Part shown: piece by piece, positions 10,739 to 22,382 of the stretch | How the letters are laid out: each line of letters begins with the position of its first letter | Numbering within the stretch: position 1 is the first letter of the stretch | Translations under genes and position numbers: made by a program | Assembly: GCA_900618795.1 (NCBI GenBank) | Contig: UYJD01000003.1 | Span: forward strand, 993,814 to 1,057,813 | Direction of reading: 5' to 3' | Length of the DNA stretch: 64,000 nt | From: Cyanodermella asteris | Lineage: Eukaryota > Ascomycota > Lecanoromycetes > Ostropales > Stictidaceae | Notes under the pieces: generated by a model | Database searches by the model: none | What the model saw: the letters and a program-made list of their open reading frames with translations, nothing else | What the model was told of the DNA's origin: nothing

Positions 10739-13479
10739 TTACGGCAGATATGACCCAGCAGCTATCGCCAGATTCATTCGATTGAATGTGACCTTGTAGA
10801 CCGGCGTCTTCTTGGTGGGGAACGCGGAGATTTGCTCGGGGCTGACGACAGCTTCCTTGCTCTTCTTCTTCGTGCCGGTAGTGCCAGACTGGGTAGCTAA
10901 ATCCATCTTTTGACCTGCGCCACCTTCTCCGATGACTTTGCCTTGCTGCGCCGGGTCAATGGAACCGCGAATATCCCAGATCCTCACCGTCCCGTCCTGA
11001 CCTCCAGATATGAGAACGTTCGATTCGACGTTGAAAGACAGCGAATGAATTCCTCCCTTGTCGTGGCCCCTGAGACGCTTCAAGATTCTGCCGGGTCCGA
11101 GATCCCACACGATGATCGTCCCTTGATCATCCCCAGACGCCAGTAGTTTACCATTTGGCGCACACGAGAGCGAAGTCAAGTCACCACTATGACCACTGAG
11201 CAGTCGAACTGCTTGTCCGTTCATGACCGACCACATTCTCACTGTCTTGTCAAATCCAGCTGTGAAGACATACGCATTATTGGGATGGAAGGCAATGTAG
11301 TTGACGTCCTGCTCATGACCAACGAACAGGCGCAGGTCTGTTTTGTGTTCTGTCGACCAAAGTCGAGCAGTGCCGTCCCGGGACCCTGAGGCGAAATAGT
11401 ATCCGAACGGACCCCACTGGACATCCCATACAGGGCCACGATGCCCTTCATATACTGCTAAGCATGTGTAAGTTTCAAGGTCCCAGAGACGAATTGTACG
11501 GTCTCCCGACGCAGAGAGCAGGTATTGCGAAGTAGTCGAGGGTGCGCCGTGCTGTCCTTCCGCATTTTGTATTGGTGGCGATGATTCGATCGCAGGCGAG
11601 AACGACAGGCCATAAATCGGACCATGGTGACCCACAAGCCGACGACACGCCTGCACTTGTCCGCCATCGATCGCAGATGGCATTGGCTTGCCGTCGACAC
11701 GCCAGACCCGGATATAATGCTCTGCCATTCCCGCAGCAACAAGTTGGTTGTCGCCAGAAAATTCAATGCAATTGATAGCATCGTTGCTGTTGTGAAAGGT
11801 GAACATGGCAACGCTGATAGAGGGAGCCATCCCGCCTGTCCGAGATTCTATCCTGAAGCGTTTGCTGTGCTCCTTCACTTTCTGGATCTCCATAATCACA
11901 TCTCTAGATCGCGATGGGGGCAAAGGCAGGTCTTGCCTATTCGGGGCTTCGTCGGTCTCTTCCATTTTTATCATAGTATTCAGGTGATCCGTGAGGGACA
12001 TCTCTCCTTCCTTTGGCGGGTTTCTCGAGTCTTCATCTTGCAATTCAGCCATCACGTCCTCCAGAAGTTCTGGCTCCATCGGCAATGGCCCAAGTTTCAA
12101 GCGCTGAAGGACGGTGGTACCAGGTTTTTGGTCGAGATTGGCTGATCCCGGATTGTGACCAGGGATGCCTTCGTCTTCTTGTGGAAAGTCCTCCTGAGCC
12201 TTGGATCGCTTTAACATTTGACGAATGCTGTGCTTGTCATCGACAGCGCGCTCTACCGTGACTATGTTGAGGTTGTCCTGTAGAATGTGCGTGACCAAAG
12301 TGCCGCCCTCTTTGTCGTTTGCTTCAAGATGCTGGAGCAGTAGCTCATACCCCATCTTGCTCAAAGTCAGTCGGTATTTATTGGTTTTGAACTTCTTTGC
12401 CAGATCTAGCTCGTCAACATGCGCGGCGGCATTGAGCGGTTTGAATTGACGCAGCTCATCTTGGTGTTCGCCTTCGAAATCCTCCGCGAACTTTTCGAAG
12501 AATTTTTTTGCACCATCAATGTGGTTTGCCGTGATTAAATGCAAGTAAATGTACACGAACAACGGCCACAAGATGCGCCTCAGCTCTGGCTTGTAAATGT
12601 CCAAGGCACCTTCGACCCACGATCTGAGGCTCTCTGGGACATGTCAGTAACTTCCTCTCAAGATTGCCTCATCCGACTCACGAAACCCATGGTTGTAGAG
12701 CTTGACGCTCTCAGTCCCAGACTTCAGGACAGGTCGGTCCCCAGCAGCTTCGGCCTGTGACTCCGCGCGAAGTTGAGCTTCAGTTTTGGTGTAGCCCTTC
12801 TTCAAGAGATATTCTATAACCTGAGTATCGGGGTCAGTATCTGCATTATTGTAGAGAGGCACATGCATTGTCTCAGCAGTCCAAGGCCTGGGTCCTTGAA
12901 AAGACTGAGTGGTATGGACAGCGCGAAACGACCTAGTAGATGCGGCTGCAGACATGATCGGTCTTGGTACATGGTGAGCTGGATGGATAAGGTCGAAGGA
13001 CCCGTTCGATGCGGCCAAATGCGTTGAAGCAGAAGGGTGACCTGGTTGGACAAGATGGAAAGCTCCGTGCGATGCCACCGAAGGCGCTGAAGCAGATGGA
13101 GGCATCACTCCGTTCATTAGATAGCCGATGCGCGGCGCCCATTCCGAGCCAGGTTGCGGAGTGCTGTGAATCGAAGACATAACGAGGAAACGTATTGTGG
13201 TTGGAATGACTGCGCAAGAATGGTCACACTGGCCTGGCGTTCGGGTGGAAGATGGCGATTTGGGCTACGCAAGTTGCAACGAGTCCAAGGGCCAAAGAGA
13301 TGGGAAAGCAAGACACGGAGCAAAATCGGGCCAACTCACTATTTGATTCAGCTCTTGCTGCGCATCGCGTCAGTGACTCCTACTCTCTCACGAGGACCTA
13401 TTGTGAATAGACTTACTTGAGACTGCGTAGCAGGCCTTGACGGCACAGGCGCAGTCGCGGGCCCGGGAGTGGTTGCCAT
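10739..13479 (-). CDS. TAF5: TFIID subunit 5 (TAF5), WD40 protein
   Basis: Four exons: 13479-13417, 13357-13340 (an 18-nt microexon), 12820-12682, 12633-10739, giving 704 aa. The N-terminus carries a LisH motif (LNQIVIEYLLKKGYTKTEAQ) that is only complete when the microexon is joined to exon 3. Next comes the TAF5 N-terminal domain (SLRSWVEGALDIYKPELRR), then a linker and six to seven WD40 repeats from about residue 365 to the end. TAF5 is a scaffold of TFIID and, in many fungi, of SAGA, acting in the nucleus. Intron 3 (13339-12821) is 519 nt and holds an in-frame open stretch. The gene is divergent from MED11 across 487 bp. Confidence 0.95.
12821..13228 (-). other. In-frame open cassette inside TAF5 intron 3
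   Basis: From a possible acceptor (gccag before 13228) to the normal exon 3 start, 136 codons are stop-free and in phase with both flanking exons. The stretch contains a Met at 13180 and imperfect repeats of about 20 residues (GAFHLVQPGH, GSFDLIHPAH, RSFRAVHTTQ). Use of the alternative acceptor would leave a 111-nt intron and insert 136 residues into the LisH motif. Use of the internal Met would give an alternative N-terminus. Neither form is proven. Confidence 0.35.
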
Positions 13480-13966
13480 TGTATAAGATGTATCGCGTCA
13501 AGAAAGCAGAAGGGGCCTGTTCACTCTGCCATTGTGTAGTAGGAGCGCGTCTCGGTCAGGCTTCACTCTATGCGCAGCGTGCGCCCTCAAAATGGGAGTG
13601 AATAATTGATGAGGGTTGAGTGACCATCAGTATAAAGCTGGAACGTGAGCACGCGTGCGGAGCTCGAGTCCGTAGATGTGAGTAAATTTAGCCGCGCTGG
13701 CGCGCTTAACAATAGACTCGTCCCTAAATCGAATCCCAAGACTCACAGGTCAAGTGAAGAACTGTTGGCTTTCGCAGCGAGCTTGAAGATGTTCTCAGTT
13801 GAGGTCGTACTTGACTTTGCTAAGCTTGTCTTCTGTATCACTCACGGAAGGTTCATTTGAGAGTGTCAAATTTGAGGCGGCCGCCGTTTCCTGCATCCAG
13901 ACACACACCTAGATTGCTTGATGATCCAGTCTGTCCTGTGCCGTCGAAACGTCCGCAGCTTTCAAA
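13480..13966. promoter_or_regulatory. Shared TAF5/MED11 divergent promoter region
   Basis: The 487 bp between the two start codons must hold both promoters. It links a TFIID subunit and a Mediator subunit head to head. I did not identify a specific factor site. Confidence 0.5.
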
Positions 13967-14504
13967 ATGGATCATCCGGCGAAAGACGATGACTCAATCA
14001 TTACGCCAGAGCAGCGTATCCAAGAACTAAATGATCTCGACACCGTGAGATTCCAGAAATCCCCTTTTTATTTGGCTTCGGCTCACATTTGCACAGCAAG
14101 TCGTGAAGATGCTGGCAGCCATGGGCCGAGCTGTGGAAGCCATCTCAGCCAAAAATAGCGATGCATTGAGTCTCGAGGAGCGCCGTGGGATTTTTCAGGA
14201 CAATGTGGATCAGGCATTTTCGCATCTTACAGCTATTGATGTTGGGCAACGTCGTAGCATCTATGCACTTTCAGAAGCTGGCATCATCGAGGGCGCCCCA
14301 ACGTCGCAGTCTTCACAGAAACCTATGACCATGCTTGGAAACTTGGACATTAGCGTGCTGAACAGTCAGAACGACAAAGTCGGCAAGGAGATCGAAGCGG
14401 AGCAGTGGTCCAAGGTTCGCGAGACTTTGGAGAAGTTGAAGGAGGCCGGAGTCCATTGGGGCGGCGGCAGCGAGCCTCAAAACAATGCAAGTAGCATGGC
14501 ATGA
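13967..14504 (+). CDS. MED11: Mediator complex subunit 11 (MED11)
   Basis: Two exons (13967-14044, 14097-14504) give 161 aa. The intron ends gctcac..gcacag, a good branch site and acceptor. The N-terminal helix EQRIQELNDLDTQVVKMLAA and the following ISAKN..LSLEERRGIFQDNVDQAF..HLTAIDVGQRRSIYALSEAGII segment match the fungal Med11 head-module pattern (ERIxxLxDIDxxIVxLL, then a second helix ending xxIYALEEAGII). MED11 pairs with MED22 in the Mediator head, contacting RNA polymerase II and TFIIH. Length fits the family. The C-terminal tail is divergent. Confidence 0.8.
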
Positions 14505-14972
14505 TGGAAGCAGAAAGCCCAGCTACATGGCAGGCGTGGGATCTACGATTACATGGCCGCAAATCCAAAGATAGCACATGTATGCTGTTAATGATCAGAC
14601 GCAACACATGGAGATAGCACTGATCTGTCGCGGAAGCTTGAGTGAAGAAGTAGTCTTTCACCCCGCTAGGTCCATGGCTATGAAATCAAAAACGCTGCAT
14701 CGATGTTTGCGCGTTCAGTATATCATATCCGCATTGCGCAGCAATTGGATAAAGCGAAGGCGTTTCTTGTGCTGTTGTTGCAGAGGCCTACCTACTTTTC
14801 CATCCGAAGCACGATTGCGTAGGTTCACTTCGCGCTTGTTCACTTCGCGCTTGCCGCGGGCTTACCGTACCAAACGCCGCCATCCCACCCGCTGTCACCA
14901 GCAGGAACACCACACTTCTCTGGTTATATGCTTTGGTCTTGCAGGCTCATGATCTAGAGCCAATCTTCAAGC
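14505..14972. other. Intergenic gap with a 15-bp tandem duplication
   Basis: MED11 3' flank and sorting nexin promoter. The only structure seen is a perfect tandem copy of ttcacttcgcgcttg at 14824-14853. Confidence 0.55.
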
Positions 14973-16927
14973 ATGGAGGACGATTCGCCATGGCAAGGTG
15001 AGCTGGTCACTGAATATGCAAAGGCGTTCCGCTAAAACCTGGATGACAGACGTGCCTTCGCGATCGAGCTCGCACACGAACCTGCCGGCCGCATCAGAGA
15101 ATCAGGCACCCGGTAAGCCATGAGACATCGATTGCTTCTACGAACAATGATCCTGACCATTCCAAAGCTTCTCCACCTCCCGTCAGCTCCCCTTCGACGA
15201 CCGCGCAAACGAAAACCGTACCCAGACGAGGTGGAAGGGGGCCTAGGCAACCAAAGCGGGTGCAGCTGGAATCGACAAAGGTAGATATCAGCGACAATGG
15301 CATGGGTCCCTTGGGACCCTTGGGCGAGGATACGAATGTGTCCAGCGAGCCACCAGAGCCTCCAATCAAAGAACAGACTCTCCCAACGCGCTCTTCGCGA
15401 CCGGCAACGGCAGGTTCAAGCATGTCAAATAGCATGGTGGAGTCAAGCGAGTTCGAGAATGGCCAGTTTCCCGGCACAAGATCGCGGGGGCCGCCACCTG
15501 TTGCTCCACCGACGCCTGGACAGGATGGTACGAGGCGGCAAGTCGAACCTAGCATGAGCATCGAGCAGGCGGCGAAGCCGACGTTTGACATTACCGTTGG
15601 CGATCCGCATAAAGTTGGTGACCTCACCAGCAGCCACATCGTCTATCAAGTCCATACACGAACGACATCGAAAGGCTACAAGAATCCCGAATTCACCGTG
15701 AGCCGAAGATACAAGGACTTCTTATGGCTCTATACTACCCTTCACAGCAACAATCCCGGCGTTGTGGTACCACCGCCACCGGAGAAGCAGGCTGTGGGGA
15801 GATTCGACTCTGAATTTGTGGAGTCTAGAAGACAAGCGTTGGAGCGCATGCTGAACAAGACCGCAGCCCATCCTGTTTTACAGCACGATGGCGACCTCAA
15901 GCTATTTCTCGAATCCGAGGCGTTCAACATGGACATTAAACACCGAGAACACCGAGAACCAGGCATTGGTGAATCCAAGGGCATGTTTGCATCGCTAGGA
16001 ATTGGCGGATCCGTTTCTGGAAAGTTTATTGAGCACGACGATTGGTTCCACGATCGATCGATCTACCTGGACGCGTTAGAAAACCAGTTGAAAGCGTTAC
16101 AAAAATCCCTGGATACTGTCATTGTGCAGAGAAAGGCCTTGTCCGAAGCGGCAGGGGACTTTTCGCAGTCATTGAATTCGCTGGCTCTGGTGGAGATTGC
16201 GCCGACTCTATCGGGACCCCTCGACGGGTTGTCCGAGATACAGTTGCGAATCCAAGAGCTTTACAGTCGACAGGCACAGCAAGATGTTCTCACACTGGGT
16301 GTGACAGTTGACGAGTACATCCGGTTGATTGGCAGTATCAAGATGGCATTTTCGATGCGAGAGAAGAGCTACCACACGTGGCATGCTGCAGAACAAGAGC
16401 TGCAGAAGCGAAGATCTACCCAAGACAAGCTGATGCGGTCGGGGCGTTCGCAACAAGACAAGCTGAACCAGCTTCAAGCTGATGTCGCTGACGGCGAGAG
16501 AAGATGCCATCAAGCACGTCTGACGTTCGAGGACATGGGTCGTCTGATGCGAAACGAGCTCGAGAGATTCGAGCGTGAGAAGGTCGAAGACTTTAAGAGC
16601 GGAGTGGAGACATTTTTAGAAGGTGCAGTCGAAGCGCAGAAAGAGGTAAGTTTGATATGAGTGGCGCTAGATGCATGAACTAACAGCTGCGCTTAGTTGA
16701 TTGAAATTTGGGAGACATTCCTTCTGCAAATCGACACGGAAGAGGAGGACCAGCCATTTTTGAAGCCCTCGGTTATGCAAACGGAGCCTCTGAATCCGTC
16801 GCAGCAAGGGTTGTCGGCTAACAACGACGGACCCCGCGCTTCAGCCGAAGCACAGGTAGCACCGGATGATGCGCACGAGGTTGCATCCAGGGTAGCCGAT
16901 GCGGTTGCCGCAGAGGGTGACGAGTGA
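14973..16927 (+). CDS. VPS5: Retromer sorting nexin, Vps5/SNX1-like
   Basis: Four exons (14973-14997, 15050-15112, 15168-16645, 16697-16927) give 598 aa. A disordered Pro/Ser-rich N-terminus is followed by a PX domain (residues about 169-280) with the RRYKDF phosphoinositide-binding motif and the PPPPEKQ loop, then a long helical BAR domain (about 320-570) and an acidic tail. This order is that of Vps5/SNX1, the membrane-bending subunit of retromer that returns cargo from endosomes to the Golgi. The tiny first exon was found by requiring GT..AG junctions that keep frame with the PX exon. Vps17 is a less likely reading because the N-terminus and the PX/BAR spacing fit Vps5 better. Confidence 0.88.
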
Positions 16928-19003
16928 ATATTGTATTGTATGGCGATGTTTTCTGCGAAGATACCAACTCGGGCCCACTCGAGCCGATTTCCAGCGCTTC
17001 AAATCATCAAAGTCTTTCCATCCCAGATTTCCGGCGATATTTTTGCAGTCGTGGTACGCATATCGAGCTACTGTCTCAGCTTTCAGTTTTGCACAGTTGA
17101 TTTCGACAGGATCTCTCCTGTCAGAGACGCGAAAAAGCCACGGTCGGCGACATCTAAGATCAGAATATTGCAGTCTCCTTCCTAACTACTTCCGATTGTG
17201 TCATGCCGTCAAGCAGCGATCCGTGCGTGTCTGCGGAAGCGCAAATTTATCTCGTGTACGTGTGGCTGGGACTATCGTTTTGTGAAGGTTGACCTTTGGG
17301 GGCCGCAACGAAAGAAACGAAGAACAGCAAGACAACAACGAAGAGGAGATACCCTACGCCAGCTGCGAAAGGAGTAAAAACAACGCGCATAGGGCGAGCT
17401 CGTCGACGTTCAGCTTGTCGCGTTCCTCCTTTTCTTGGTCTGACCTCAGTTATGAGTGGGGTCGGTTTCATTCTTTACGCTATGACAGTCCTTTCCTACT
17501 CTGTACCAGTTCTGTTAAGCTATGGCTGATATATTGCAAGCCACAGTATGAGCCTTCCTTTGCGTTTCAACGACGAGGTCCTTCAACGTGAGAGCTCTTC
17601 GTCCTTTATACATACGCAGGGTCTCTGTAGAGCAAGGCCAAAGCTGATGCATTGTTCGTTCTAGTTGCGCTGTTTGATGTCGTTTTCCTTCGTCCCTGTT
17701 TGCACGCTAGCGTGATGCTCGATGCCATTCACACCAAGGGTTCTACTTGCTGATTGGTCATGCAGCTTGGAGAAAGTGAGTCAGATGCCTCACAGACGTG
17801 ACAGCATTTGTTGTAGGTACATCATTTTGAGATACCCAGAAAATCCTATAACGCAGCTAATCAGGCTTCCAGCGTGATGGCGCAATTGATCGTGCTTGCG
17901 TTGTGACCTGAGTGCAAAGCAAGCACGGTCGATAACTCAAAACGCGCCAGTTGCCCTGCAGCACGATATGTGCGTTTGTCACGTAGCTTGTTCTTGTGAA
18001 GCGCTCACGTCGGATAAGAGAGTTAGATGATGTTTCATAGGTCCATACGCAAGTCGCAAAACAGCAAAGAACGTGGCCTGCGTGCTAGATGCTTTGACAG
18101 ATGTTGCATCGAGATCATAGCTCACGAGGACCCCGGGACTGTGAGGCATGCCAATTCGATACCTGAACGCTCATGGCCGCATGAGTGGTCAGAAGATGGG
18201 ACTTGGCTTCCAAGCGCGATTGGATTGGCTCGGTACTCGTGTCGCTGCACATATGCGCCTCCTGGCGCCGTCACGGCGCTTGAAGATGAGATGTAATTCA
18301 GAGAGCTCTAACGGGCGAGCACTGTGGCCAGATTTTCTGATAGTCGCTTCACACACACATCGACGAGAACCTTTCCTCGGAGCCCTGCTCTTGTACCCTG
18401 CTGGGAAAGCTGATCTCGCAATGATCCCATTCTTGATCTTGGAATTCAAATCTCATGGCGACGCGTCGGTCAGATGCGCAACTTAAGATGCTGACCAACA
18501 CGTTCAAGACAGGCCAGCGACTACCTCGCACTCGTGGCGTTTGTGGAAACGGGCACAAAGTGGAGATGATCGCTGCGGTTGAAGCACAGACTCCCATTGT
18601 AGCCGCTGAGCCCTGTTCCAAGCAGACGACCGTCTGTGGTCGCTGATTGGGTGTGGAGCAGCACGCAGCATAAGTCTCACGGCGGCTGCACGTCGCTCCT
18701 GATTGGATTGCAAGCAAGAGACCTGCACACCTTCTGCCGGCCATGCTGCGACCGCCAGTCTAATAAGGACAAGGCGCTGGGCGCTGGCTCTTGACTTCTC
18801 GTTTCAAGGCCGTCTCGCCGTCAGCATCGTCGACTCCATCACCGTCGTGGCCAGTATCTCCATCGTATCGCGCTGAGTGTCGACATCGGCTGCGGTGAAG
18901 GAAGAGAGCGATACCGAGGATACGCCCCGCTGAGCGACAGCCCGGGGATAATACAACACTGCGACACGGACCTCGCGCTTTATACAGAAACCCCGCCGAC
19001 AAA
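16928..19003. other. Gene-poor stretch of 2.1 kb
   Basis: Apart from the weak small membrane ORF at 17247-17471, I see no supported gene, RNA or repeat here. The right end is the promoter of the four-TM protein gene. Confidence 0.4.
17247..17471 (-). CDS. Possible small membrane protein, 74 aa
   Basis: ATG-initiated frame whose N-terminal third is Arg-rich, followed by one strongly hydrophobic segment of about 22 residues (GVGYLLFVVVLLFFVSFVAA). It is too short for similarity by eye. The basic-then-hydrophobic order is that of a small signal-anchor protein. Chance origin is quite possible, since it lies alone in a gene-poor stretch and no intron or neighbour supports it. Confidence 0.25.
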   Translation of the reverse strand: MKPTPLITEVRPRKGGTRQAERRRARPMRVVFTPFAAGVGYLLFVVVLLFFVSFVAAPKGQPSQNDSPSHTYTR

Positions 19004-19967
19004 ATGCTGCCGTGGTGGGCGAAACTCGAATGGCGCACGCGGAAGCGTGTCATGCTCAGTCTCTGTGCTATCGAGTTTGCCCCGTGTATCGCTGCCCTCA
19101 CTCTCTTTGGCATCGCCGACCCGAACACCTATCGGACGAAGTTGTGGCAAGAGGGTGCCAATCATGGCTGGAACAGTGACCCGATTGAGCTTGTGTATGC
19201 TGCGGCAAACTACAAGCCCATCAATGCACCAACACCATGGGCTCAATCGTAAGCAGCACACGACGATGATCAAATCGCATCGCGTATACTAATCCGCTCA
19301 CAGCACGACCGACTTCAACATTGTCATTTCGGTCCTCACGACCTTCATCCTCCTCGTCAAGATCGTCATGTACCTCACCCACGTCTTCCCTCCGCTGTTC
19401 AGCTCCATAATCCACGCCGCCCTCCTCATCGTCTGGTCCTACTCCGTCTCCATCCAAGCCGCATCCGACTATGTCGACCCCGACTACCCCTCGCGCGTCC
19501 CCTGGATGCTAACCCGCGGCTGCGGCGCACCTGTCGATCCCAGTCTCCAAGGCTACTGCCAGCAATCGCAAGGCGCCTTCGCCGTGACCTGCCTGAATGT
19601 GGTCCTTTTTCTGGCCTACTTCATCTTCTCCGTCATCAGCAGTTTCCCGTCGGCGGAGCAAAAGGCCGAGCAAGCGGAGAAGGAGCGCGAGGAGCAGGAG
19701 TGGCGCGACATTGAGAACTACGAGAACAAGGATTTCGAGCAGGAGCTCGACCAGATGCATATGCCGCAGCACGTGCCTAGCTTCCCGGCTTACCCGTTGA
19801 GTCCGGCCAAGGCGGCGTTTGGCGTGCAGGAGACGGAGTATTATAACCCGGCACCGATGCCGAGTGATGCCAGGATGAGCATGTCCAGCAGTGGTACCGG
19901 ACAGATGGCGAGGATGAACAAGGATCTGCCTTTGAGGCATCATATTACTAGTGACGTATACGCTTGA
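19004..19967 (+). CDS. Four-TM fungal membrane protein, MARVEL-like
   Basis: Two exons (19004-19248, 19304-19967) give 302 aa. Hydrophobic segments lie near residues 14-36, 86-108, 110-132 and 186-208. Between TM3 and TM4 is an extracellular loop with two Cys (RGCGAP..GYCQQ). After TM4 comes a charged cytoplasmic region predicted to be coiled coil (repeated E/K, about 218-245) and a Ser/Met-rich tail. This layout resembles fungal plasma-membrane proteins of the MARVEL/SUR7 type, often annotated as hypothetical. The assignment is by topology only. Confidence 0.75.
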
Positions 19968-20365
19968 AGCGGGAGGTGGAGTTGGAATCCTGGCGATGTC
20001 TTTCTGTTTGATATGTGGTTGATGACTTACTGCACTATTTCCCATGTACATAATATTGCTCATGTCAAAATCGCTGAGATGGAAATGAAACAATGACTAA
20101 ATTCTTGCTAGTTTCTGGTTATGTGCGATCGCGATGCCCTGACTGCGTTTGCTGTTTTCGTCAATCAAAGTTGTACCAAATATTTCAATAAATGTACATG
20201 TGCAATGCTTCTGTCTGAAATAACAGAGACTGTCACTGCTTTTGGCGTCCCACAATAAGATTCATCCTGTATCCCAACCATCGCGTTCTTCGATCGGCAA
20301 TTCCAATGATGCATCGTTATTGCCCTGTTCCCCCAGGCTTACAGTCTTGGTCCTCGCCACGGAAC
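19968..20365. other. Convergent 3' flanks
   Basis: AT-richer gap between convergent genes with several aataaa-like signals (for example tcaataaatg near 20187). No gene seen. Confidence 0.45.
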
Positions 20366-21412
20366 CTACTGGAGATATTTCGCAGCATGATCCACATGAT
20401 CCGCCGAAAACGTGCTGATGAAGAAGTAACTGCAAGCGGTGTCAATCATCTCACAATCCAAACACCGTCTCTCTTCGAGGAAAGAAACGAAGAAAAGGAA
20501 ACACACTCACCTGTGATCGTATCCATCCTGGTACCGAATCTTCAAATCCTTATCCAACCCAGCCTGCTTCGCCGCCGCCTCAAAGTTCTCCGGCAACAAC
20601 TGCTTCTGAGCATAAAAGTTGTCCGCCGTCCCAACATCGATCAACGCCGGGAACTCGCCCTTGAACTTTGCAACGAGCTCCGTCGCATCGTGCTCGGCGC
20701 CCTTTGCCTGCCACCGGTCCTCGCCGAAATAGCCCTTGAACGCCTTTTCGCCCCACGGCGCCTTGAGCGGGTTCGAGATTGGCGCAAAAGCCGACACGGA
20801 TCTGTACATGCCGGGATTCTTCAAAAACTAAAAACAGCAATGACGATTCTCATCAGCCGATCCCGCAAACGATCAGTGATTTCACTCCGGGGGGAGGGAG
20901 GGGGGCAGAGGTTCGAAGTGACAAAGACTCACCAGCGTCAGGGCTCCGTGACCACCCATGCTGTGGCCCGTAATCGAGACCCGGGTCCCGTCCAGTTCCT
21001 TGAAATTCTGAAACAACGCCTTGGGCAGCTCGTCCGTGATGTAGCTGTACATCTTGTACCCCTTGGCGTACGGCGTCGCGGTCGCGTCGACATAGAAGCC
21101 GGCTCCCGTGCCGAAGTCGTAGGCGTCGTCTTCGCCTTCCAGGTTCAGTCCGCGGGGTGAGGTGTCCGGGTACACGACGGCGATGCCCTTTTGCGATGCT
21201 CGGGCTTGGAAGAAGCCCTTTTCGGCGCCGTTGTCGCCCGTGCAGGTCAGGCCGGCGAGGTAGAAGAGGACGGGAACTTTGCTGCCGGACGCAGCTTGAG
21301 GGGGAAGGTAGAGGTTCAGGTTCATTTTGCAGTTTGTGCTGGTGGCTTCGTGGGAGAGCTTTAGGAGACGCCCGCCGAAGGAGTTGATGGTCGAGTTTGT
21401 TGTAAACGACAT
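20366..21412 (-). CDS. S-formylglutathione hydrolase (EC 3.1.2.12)
   Basis: Three exons (21412-20933, 20827-20511, 20429-20366) give 286 aa, the usual length. The esterase D fold is shown by YLAGLTCT (oxyanion region), GHSMGGHGAL with Ser151, ADNFYAQ with Asp229 and YDHSYFFI with His265, together the catalytic triad. The enzyme cleaves S-formylglutathione to formate and glutathione, the second step of glutathione-dependent formaldehyde detoxification. The start at 21412 gives the canonical cytosolic protein. An in-frame ATG at 21508 would add 32 Arg-rich residues without acids, a possible mitochondrial presequence. Confidence 0.96.
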
Positions 21413-22382
21413 GATGGAGCGTGTTGCAATTCGTGATCTCAGCCTTGTTGAGTGTTTGGGGTTGTACAGATGTGAAAGAGAGAAGACAACACGCCGAGTT
21501 CGAAACATGAAAGTATTGACCCGTATCTGCGCATTGATGTCAATCCACTGCGGTGGGGTGTTTTGATTTCATTCGGCCACGCCCATGACGTTGGCGGGGC
21601 ATGATGTCCGTCGGCAACAAGGAGAGCCAGGTACCGGGATTCATTACTAGATGTGTACATATCTCTTGAATGCGATTCCGGCTACAGTCCTTCTGAGTCG
21701 CTTCGGTAGTGAGGACGGCGGACAGGCCAGTGCTGACTGTGTTGCTATGGCGCGGCAAAAGACGTGGAACCTTGGAGGGCAATCGAAGCTCGATTTGGAC
21801 CAATGAGGAAGTTTTGTCCGAAGCTTGTACATTCAAAACATCGGATGAACCAGCAAAAACCTTGCGAGATGTATAAGTCATGCATACTTACAGCATTATT
21901 GACTATAGCTCTGGATTTGTGCCTCTCTGCGCTAATGACTTGACAGTCTCTATCGCAGCGCTTCACAATGTGCTGCTACGTCTCTGATACTGCCAGGACT
22001 TTAGTGTCATATAAACCCGTCCGAGTATGCGACAAACTCGTGATGTTAACCGCGATTTCGTTCTCCTTCGAAACGAAGCAGGGGTCCCGATGCCCCAATT
22101 GCCTGGCCGCGTATACGGCAATTCGCCGGCCCAGCCCGTAACCATTGCATATTGCTCAACATCGTGAAGAGAGCCCTGGGTGATAGTTCTGCAGCTCGGC
22201 CTGTATGCCTTCTATATCATCCTCGACAATGGCCCCCGAGCGGTCAATCGAACTCGAATTTTACTTGGAGTTCCTTTCACTGATGCCAGGAAGGCCACGT
22301 CCTTGCGTAAGCCACTTCGTGGACATCGCAAGTCCAGGTGTATTGCATGATTCTGGCCCCGGTTTGCTTCACGCTTGCATTC
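21413..22382. other. Intergenic region of 970 bp
   Basis: Promoter side of the formylglutathione hydrolase and 3' side of the dynactin subunit. A 113-codon minus frame (21540-21881) shows no motif. Nothing else recognised. Confidence 0.4.
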
